DNA from: Nitrospiria bacterium
GTDB taxonomy: Bacteria; Nitrospirota; CAKKRA01; 9FT-COMBO-42-15
Reading direction: 5' to 3'
Assembly (NCBI GenBank): GCA_919902475.1
Contig: CAKKRA010000140.1
Location: 1 to 9,788, forward strand
Length of the DNA stretch: 9,788 nucleotides
Shown here: positions 6,382 to 9,788 of the stretch, piece by piece
Layout of the letters: each line of letters begins with the position of its first letter
How positions within the stretch are numbered: position 1 is the first letter of the stretch
Program-made: the position numbers and the translations under genes
Notes under the pieces: model-generated
Told to the model about the DNA's origin: nothing
What the model saw: the letters and a program-made list of their open reading frames with translations, nothing else
Database searches by the model: none

Positions 6382-6666
6382 GTGATAACAGAAAAGATAG
6401 GACAATTGGAGGACAGGATATTAAAGCTCATACAGTTTGTTAAAAAACTAAAGGATGAAAAGGCTAAGCTTGAAAAGAGAGTAGATATCCTTGAGGAAGA
6501 CCTTACAAAAAAGATGGATGAGTTGTCATTACTTCAGAAACAGATGACACCGCTTAAACAGATTGAGGATGACTTTAATAAATTAAAGGAGGAAAGGGTT
6601 TTAGTCCGTTCAAAGGTGGAGAATATACTCTCGGAACTGGAGTCTGTTGATTTAACAGGTGAGTAA
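6382..6666 (+). CDS. Coiled-coil cell-division protein, ZapB-like
   Basis: A 94-aa, highly charged protein that is almost one continuous coiled coil: heptad-spaced I/L residues run from ITEKIGQLEDRILKLIQFVK through KLEKRVDILEEDL to KLKEERVLVRSKVENILSEL. ZapB-type proteins form filaments at the division plane and join FtsZ-bound ZapA to the chromosome-facing layer. Sequence alone does not separate ZapB from other short coiled coils; the call leans on its position immediately before zapA. The GTG at 6382 has AAGGAG (6370-6375) 6 nt upstream. An ATG at 6364 also has AAGGA 7 nt upstream and would add six residues; the candidate promoter favours the GTG. The stop TAA ends one base before the zapA start codon. 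Confidence 0.75.
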   Translation: MITEKIGQLEDRILKLIQFVKKLKDEKAKLEKRVDILEEDLTKKMDELSLLQKQMTPLKQIEDDFNKLKEERVLVRSKVENILSELESVDLTGE

Positions 6667-6667
6667 T

Positions 6668-6970
6668 ATGATTAAAAAGGGCACAAGGGTTAATATCTAC
6701 GGCCGTGAATACAGCATAAAAGGCGATGCAAGCGATGAATATATAAGAGAGCTTGCAGATTATGTTGATGTAAAAATGCGGGAGGTTGCTAAAAACGGCT
6801 CAGCAATGGATGCAGCAAGGGCAGCAATATTGGCAGCAGTAAATATTGCCCATGAGCTGCACAGGCTTAAAAAGGAACATAAGGAAAGGGATATGGCTAT
6901 CTATAAGAAAACTGAGAATATTATTGATACAATTGAAGAGCAGTTTGAGGATATCAGATTTATAGAATAG
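6668..6970 (+). CDS. zapA: Cell division protein ZapA
   Basis: A 100-aa cytoplasmic protein with the full ZapA layout. The N-terminal globular part reads GTRVNIYGREYSIKGDASDEYIRELADYVDVKMRE, with the family's I-x-G-x-x-Y and Y-x-x-x-x-A-x-x-V-D pattern. A helix ARAAILAAVNIAHELHRLKKEH continues into a coiled-coil tail to FEDIRFIE. ZapA binds FtsZ and cross-links protofilaments at the Z-ring. The length is normal for the family. The ATG at 6668 has AGGTGAG just upstream, placed in the last codons of the ZapB-like gene; a GTG at 6659 would add three residues without such a site. The 6S RNA follows, a linkage also known from gammaproteobacteria. Confidence 0.93.
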   Translation: MIKKGTRVNIYGREYSIKGDASDEYIRELADYVDVKMREVAKNGSAMDAARAAILAAVNIAHELHRLKKEHKERDMAIYKKTENIIDTIEEQFEDIRFIE

Positions 6971-7002
6971 TTTGATTTAAAACTTGTTGCGGATTTTTTT
7001 CC

Positions 7003-7031
7003 TTGCTTCACAATTTCTTGTGTGATAAAAT
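7003..7031 (+). promoter_or_regulatory. Promoter of the 6S RNA gene, extended -10
   Basis: TTGCTT (7003-7008), a 17-nt spacer, then TAAAAT (7026-7031) with TGA directly before it. The predicted start is near 7038. The GTGTGATAAAAT stretch (7020-7031) repeats exactly the one before the TonB-like gene. Confidence 0.6.
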
Positions 7032-7037
7032 AGCAAT

Positions 7038-7245
7038 AAGAGATAGGGCAAAGATTGCAGTTGCCCCTGCGTTGTTGGTGATATGATGGAATTTTTTAGC
7101 CAACAAGAAGATAAAGGGAGCTTTGTCCTAGAAATGGTGTGCAAGCCCTGCAATGACAGGGAAGCCTGAAGTTTCTATCAAGGCGCCCACCTGGTTTTAC
7201 CAGGTTAAAAAATTCTGTCTACACGGCAACAGCGGGGGCTAAAGT
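7038..7245 (+). ncRNA. ssrS: 6S RNA (regulator of RNA polymerase)
   Basis: The strand folds into the 6S shape by hand. Closing stem: GCCCCTGC (7063-7070) with GCGGGGGC (7232-7239), then GTTG (7071-7074) with CAAC (7227-7230) past a one-base bulge. A second stem pairs 7088-7098 with 7206-7216 (11 pairs, one G-U). A large central bubble follows, with a small hairpin CCTGG/CCAGG (7190-7204) on its 3' side, as in E. coli 6S. The apical stem is GGG/CCC (7116-7118, 7186-7188), GCTTTG/CAAGGC (7120-7125, 7179-7184), TAGAAA/TTTCTA (7129-7134, 7172-7177) and a tip CCCTG/CAGGG (7146-7161). 6S RNA mimics open promoter DNA and sequesters the housekeeping sigma holoenzyme in stationary phase. Its position after zapA supports the call. 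Both ends are approximate. Confidence 0.9.
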
Positions 7246-7256
7246 AGTTAAAGAAT

Positions 7257-7272
7257 AGGTAAGTGATTACCT
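7257..7272 (+). terminator. Short hairpin after the 6S RNA, possible 3' end or weak terminator
   Basis: AGGTAA (7257-7262) and TTACCT (7267-7272) form a 6-bp stem with a GTGA loop, 17 nt after the closing stem. No real T-run follows (GATGTTTATAC), so it is at best a weak terminator or a processing block. It ends exactly where the inverted-repeat element begins. Confidence 0.3.
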
Positions 7273-7565
7273 GATGTTTATACGATAAGCGGCTTATTGA
7301 CGGCGAAATTAGCGAATAATATTTTTAAAGAAGACCAGATTTTTAATGAAATTACCATGAGTGAAATAATAGATTTGAGTTTCAGGATAATATTCAGTTT
7401 AATAGATAAGATGTTAAATACTATCTATTACCATAAAATTATTATTTCATTTAATGAGCATCAAAAGAGCGCTAAAGGCATAGAAATATACAGCATAGTT
7501 AATCAAAAAGTGTATATTCAACTGCCTGAACTGGTCTAAGTCAATAAGCCTTATCAATAAACATC
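7273..7565. mobile_element. MITE-like unit with ~27-bp terminal inverted repeats
   Basis: The left end (7273-7301) reads GATGTTTAT, AC, GATAAG, CG, GCTTATTGAC. The reverse complement of the right end (7540-7565) reads GATGTTTAT, T, GATAAG, GCTTATTGAC. Twenty-five bases match, with two small gaps. The ends enclose about 240 bp of AT-rich DNA carrying one 80-codon frame. No target-site duplication is obvious and no transposase is inside, so a non-autonomous element or an old decayed insertion is the best reading. A long structured RNA is the alternative. Confidence 0.55.
7297..7539 (+). CDS. Doubtful small ORF inside the inverted-repeat element
   Basis: An 80-codon frame from TTG 7297, or 60 codons from ATG 7357. 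I do not recognise the product. From the ATG it reads MSEIIDLSFRIIFSLIDKML then a basic, tyrosine-rich middle (NTIYYHKIIIS) and a strand-like end (KVYIQLPELV). It has no transmembrane segment or motif that I can name. Neither start has a Shine-Dalgarno, and the TTG lies inside the left terminal repeat, which argues against it. The frame ends just before the right repeat. It could be a small cargo gene, the remnant of a larger one, or chance in AT-rich DNA. Confidence 0.25.
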   Translation: MTAKLANNIFKEDQIFNEITMSEIIDLSFRIIFSLIDKMLNTIYYHKIIISFNEHQKSAKGIEIYSIVNQKVYIQLPELV

Positions 7566-7793
7566 CTTTCTAATCTCTTACCCAAAAAGGTTTTACCAAT
7601 GAGTTCATAAGTAAGACAGCTTTTTTGTCATGCCCGAAGGTTTCTGTCGGGCAGCCATGCCTCTAAAATACTGGATTTCTGCTGGAGTTTACCACTGCGA
7701 AGGCAGGGGCAGGAATGACAATAGATAATGTCTTCTTACTCATGAACTGATTATTAACAACAAAAAATAGCGCTGAAGCCTTGAAGGGTCCCT
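7566..7793. other. Non-coding spacer between the repeat element and rny
   Basis: With the preceding element, this makes 7246-7793 a stretch of over 500 bases with no confident gene. This part holds the REP/MITE-like palindrome (7602-7748) and about 45 bp before rny. I see no convincing promoter for rny here; AAGGG at 7784-7788 is a modest ribosome-binding site for the ATG at 7794. Confidence 0.6.
7602..7748. repeat. REP/MITE-like palindromic element with nested inverted repeats
   Basis: The outer arms AGTTCATAAGTAAGA (7602-7616) and the reverse complement of 7734-7748 (AGTTCATGAGTAAGA) match at 14 of 15 bases. Inside them, TGTCAT (7626-7631) pairs with ATGACA (7715-7720). GCCCGA/TCGGGC (7632-7652) forms a local hairpin, and the right half holds a degenerate GC-rich arm ending GGGGCAGGAATGACA. 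The TGTCAT...ATGACA frame with the inner CTGGATTTCTGC resembles short palindromic repeats that recur through many environmental bacterial genomes. Copy number cannot be judged from one window. Confidence 0.6.
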
Positions 7794-9401
7794 ATGCCTT
7801 CATCTCTTCAGAACTACATAGAAAAGGAGGTGTTTAAAATTAATACTATAGTCACCATAATATTGTTAGCTGCAGGCATTGGGATTGGTTTTGCAGCAGG
7901 TTTTATATTAAAAAGGATGTTTTCTGAAAGGGAATTAAAAGGCGCTGCTGAACAGGCGAAGAGGATAATTCAGGAGGCAGAAAAAGAGGCAGAGGTAAAG
8001 CGGAAAGAGGTAGCTATTGAGGCAAAGGATAAGCTCTATCAGGCAAGGATGGAATTTGATAAGGAGGCAAGGGAAAAGAGGAATGAGATCAACAACCTTG
8101 AGAGGAGACTCCTTCAGAGAGAGGATAATCTTGAGAAAAAGGCTGAACTGATTGACAAGAAAGAGAATGAGGTTACCAGAAAAGAACGTGATGTTACTTC
8201 AAGAGAAAAGTTAGTTGTCCAAAAAGAGGATGAATACAATAAGGCACTGAGGGATATTAAACAGCAGTTGGAGACGATTGCCGGAATGAGCGCTGAAGAG
8301 GCAAAGAAGCAGCTTATGCTTCAGATGGAGAATGAGGCAAAATTTGAGATTTCCAAGCTGGTAAAGAGGATAGAGGATGAGGCAAAGGATACAGCAGAAA
8401 AGAAGGCAAAGAATATTATAAGCCTTGCAGTACAGAGATATTCCAGCGACTATGTTGCAGAGGCAACGGTCTCTCTTGTGAATCTTCCCAATGACGAAAT
8501 GAAGGGAAGGATAATCGGCAGGGAAGGCCGTAATATAAGGGCGATTGAGAGCGCCACAGGCGTTGATCTGATTATTGATGATACGCCTGAGGCTGTTATA
8601 CTTTCATCCTTTGACCCTGTCCGCCGCGAGGTAGCAAGGATTACATTGGAGAGGCTTATTGCAGACGGAAGGATACATCCGGGAAGAATAGAGGAGCTTG
8701 TGGAGAAGGTGAAAAAGGAACTGGAAACCACAATGAAGGAAGAGGCAGAGAAGGCGGTATTTGATGTCGGAATACACGATGTTCATCCTGAAGTAATGAA
8801 GCTGTTGGGCAGACTCCGCTTCAGGACAAGCTACGGACAGAACAACCTTCAGCATGCGAGGGAGGTTGCATTTATATGCGGCATTATGGCATCAGAGCTT
8901 GGCCTTGATGTTAAACTTGCAAAGAGGGCAGCGCTCCTGCATGACATCGGCAAGGCAGTTGACCATCAGGAGGAAGGAACCCATGCTTCATTAGGCGCAG
9001 AGCTCGCAAGAAAATACGGCGAAAACCCAAAGATAGTAAATGCCATTGCAGCCCATCACGAGGAGACTCAGGCAACATCTCCTGAGGCAGTATTAGTTGC
9101 TGCATCTGACGCCCTTTCTGCTGCAAGGCCTGGCGTAAGAAAAGAGACCCTCCAGTCTTATGTAAAGAGACTTGAGAAATTAGAAGGCATAGCCGCATCA
9201 TTTAAAGGGGTTGAAAAGGCATATGCAGTGCAGGCTGGCAGGGAGATAAGGATAATTGTAAGGCAGGATGTTGTGTCAGATGTGGAGTCTGCGCAGATTT
9301 CCCGTGATGTTGCAAAAAAGGTGGAGCAGGAGCTTACATACCCCGGCCAGATAAAGGTGACGGTGATTCGTGAAAGCAGATATGTGGAGTTTGCAAAATA
9401 G
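7794..9401 (+). CDS. rny: Ribonuclease Y
   Basis: A membrane-anchored endoribonuclease that starts mRNA decay. In order: an N-terminal membrane helix (~17-39, IVTIILLAAGIGIGFAAGF), a long charged coiled coil (~45-205), a KH RNA-binding domain with GRIIGREGRNIR (238-249) and DLIIDDTPEAVILS, and an HD domain with LLHDIGKAVDH (381-391, His383-Asp384), AAHHEE (419-424) and SDALSAARPG. The end, GQIKVTVIRESRYVEFAK, is typical. All key motifs are intact. The ATG at 7794 gives 535 aa with a modest AAGGG 5 nt upstream. However, AAGGAGGTG (7824-7832) lies 8 nt before an ATT codon (7839), which would give 520 aa, the length of B. subtilis Rny, and start right at the membrane helix. The start is therefore unresolved. 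ymdB follows after 12 bp. Confidence 0.95.
   Translation: MPSSLQNYIEKEVFKINTIVTIILLAAGIGIGFAAGFILKRMFSERELKGAAEQAKRIIQEAEKEAEVKRKEVAIEAKDKLYQARMEFDKEAREKRNEINNLERRLLQREDNLEKKAELIDKKENEVTRKERDVTSREKLVVQKEDEYNKALRDIKQQLETIAGMSAEEAKKQLMLQMENEAKFEISKLVKRIEDEAKDTAEKKAKNIISLAVQRYSSDYVAEATVSLVNLPNDEMKGRIIGREGRNIRAIESATGVDLIIDDTPEAVILSSFDPVRREVARITLERLIADGRIHPGRIEELVEKVKKELETTMKEEAEKAVFDVGIHDVHPEVMKLLGRLRFRTSYGQNNLQHAREVAFICGIMASELGLDVKLAKRAALLHDIGKAVDHQEEGTHASLGAELARKYGENPKIVNAIAAHHEETQATSPEAVLVAASDALSAARPGVRKETLQSYVKRLEKLEGIAASFKGVEKAYAVQAGREIRIIVRQDVVSDVESAQISRDVAKKVEQELTYPGQIKVTVIRESRYVEFAK
7824..7832 (+). promoter_or_regulatory. Strong internal Shine-Dalgarno in rny
   Basis: AAGGAGGTG is complementary to the anti-Shine-Dalgarno over nine bases and lies at ideal distance (8 nt from the GGAGG core) from ATT 7839. 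It is the strongest ribosome-binding site near the gene and lies inside the frame read from ATG 7794. It may mark the true start. Confidence 0.6.
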
Positions 9402-9413
9402 AAAGGATAATGT

Positions 9414-9788
9414 GTGAGGCTTCTTTTTATCGGCGATATAGTCGGAGAGTCTGGCAGAAGATTTCTCTTTGAACAGCTTGCCAGCCTTTCTGACGAATAC
9501 AGGGCTGATCTGATTATTGCAAATTGCGAAAATGCTGCCGGAGGTTTTGGCATCACACCCAAGATAGCAGAGGAGATGCTGGAGAAGGGCGTTCATGTCC
9601 TTACCTCAGGGAATCACATCTGGGACAAGAAGGAGATAATGGATTATCTCAGCAGGGAGCAGAGGCTGCTGAGGCCAGCAAATTATCCTGAAGGCGTGCC
9701 GGGTTTTGGATGGGTGGTTATTGGCAGCGGTGTTGATAAGATCGGCATACTGAATCTCTCAGGCAGGGTATTTATGAATACCCTTGAG
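9414..9788 (+). CDS. ymdB: YmdB-family metallophosphoesterase (TIGR00282), 5' part
   Basis: The first 125 codons of a gene that continues past the right edge. The GTG at 9414 is the start: GAAAGGA (9401-9407) lies 6 nt upstream and an in-frame TAA occurs at 9408. The protein reads RLLFIGDIVGESGRR, ANCENAAGGFGI, then TSGNHIWDKKE. Asp8, Glu39, Asn40 and Asn67 fall at the positions I recall for the dinuclear metal site of YmdB; the later histidines lie beyond the window. YmdB-type enzymes hydrolyse 2',3'-cyclic nucleotide monophosphates, and in Bacillus the gene sits beside rny and affects biofilm genes. The 12-bp gap to rny indicates one transcript. The protein is well matched as far as it goes. 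Confidence 0.93.
   Translation, partial: MRLLFIGDIVGESGRRFLFEQLASLSDEYRADLIIANCENAAGGFGITPKIAEEMLEKGVHVLTSGNHIWDKKEIMDYLSREQRLLRPANYPEGVPGFGWVVIGSGVDKIGILNLSGRVFMNTLE

Noticed and set aside
6971..7002. T-run GGATTTTTTTCC after zapA as a terminator
   Set aside because: No stable hairpin precedes the T-run.
7273..7748. CRISPR array
   Set aside because: The repeats here are inverted pairs, not regularly spaced direct repeats with unique spacers.
8450..9596. Several minus-strand frames of 83-134 aa
   Set aside because: They are shadows of rny and ymdB, rich in Ser/Leu/Cys as expected for antisense of charged coding sequence.

Overview
The window comes from a Gram-negative bacterium. It encodes a lipobox-bearing TPR/lytic transglycosylase, a TonB-type energy transducer, ZapA and a 6S RNA. 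The DNA is AT-rich, arginine is mostly AGG/AGA and isoleucine often ATA, and the order zapB-like / zapA / 6S RNA / rny / ymdB is one I associate with Desulfobacterota- or Nitrospirota-like lineages. The phylum is an inference from gene order and codon style; no taxonomic marker is present.

Region 1 (1-1200, minus strand) is a small metabolic unit. A class I aldolase of the LsrF/DhnA (DeoC/FbaB) family has a near-consensus promoter and a palindrome over its start site. Downstream lies the 5' part of a zinc-dependent medium-chain alcohol dehydrogenase that runs off the left edge. Region 2 (1270-2580, minus strand) is an accessory stretch: a possible HEPN-type protein, and a pair of small proteins (DUF5647-like, and one resembling a DUF7718-type family) whose stop and start overlap as ATGA.

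Region 3 (2600-6320, plus strand) is an envelope block: a small exported protein of unknown function, a TonB-like protein with its own promoter, and a 763-aa lipoprotein with TPR-like repeats and a C-terminal SLT (GH23) domain. Region 4 (6330-7250) is the division/RNA block: a coiled-coil ZapB-like protein, ZapA, then a 6S RNA whose closing stem, central bubble and apical stem can be drawn by hand.

Region 5 (7250-7790) has no confident gene. It holds two inverted-repeat elements side by side: a ~293-bp unit with imperfect ~27-bp terminal inverted repeats around an unrecognised small ORF, and a ~147-bp REP/MITE-like palindrome. Region 6 (7790-9788, plus strand) is ribonuclease Y (rny), followed 12 bp later by the 5' part of the YmdB-family phosphodiesterase gene. 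The rny start is ambiguous: the best Shine-Dalgarno lies inside the reading frame, 8 nt before an ATT codon that would give exactly the 520-aa length of B. subtilis Rny.

Most of the window is familiar core biology. The parts that deserve attention are the two inverted-repeat elements between 6S and rny, the small accessory gene set at 1273-2486, and the possible non-AUG start of rny.
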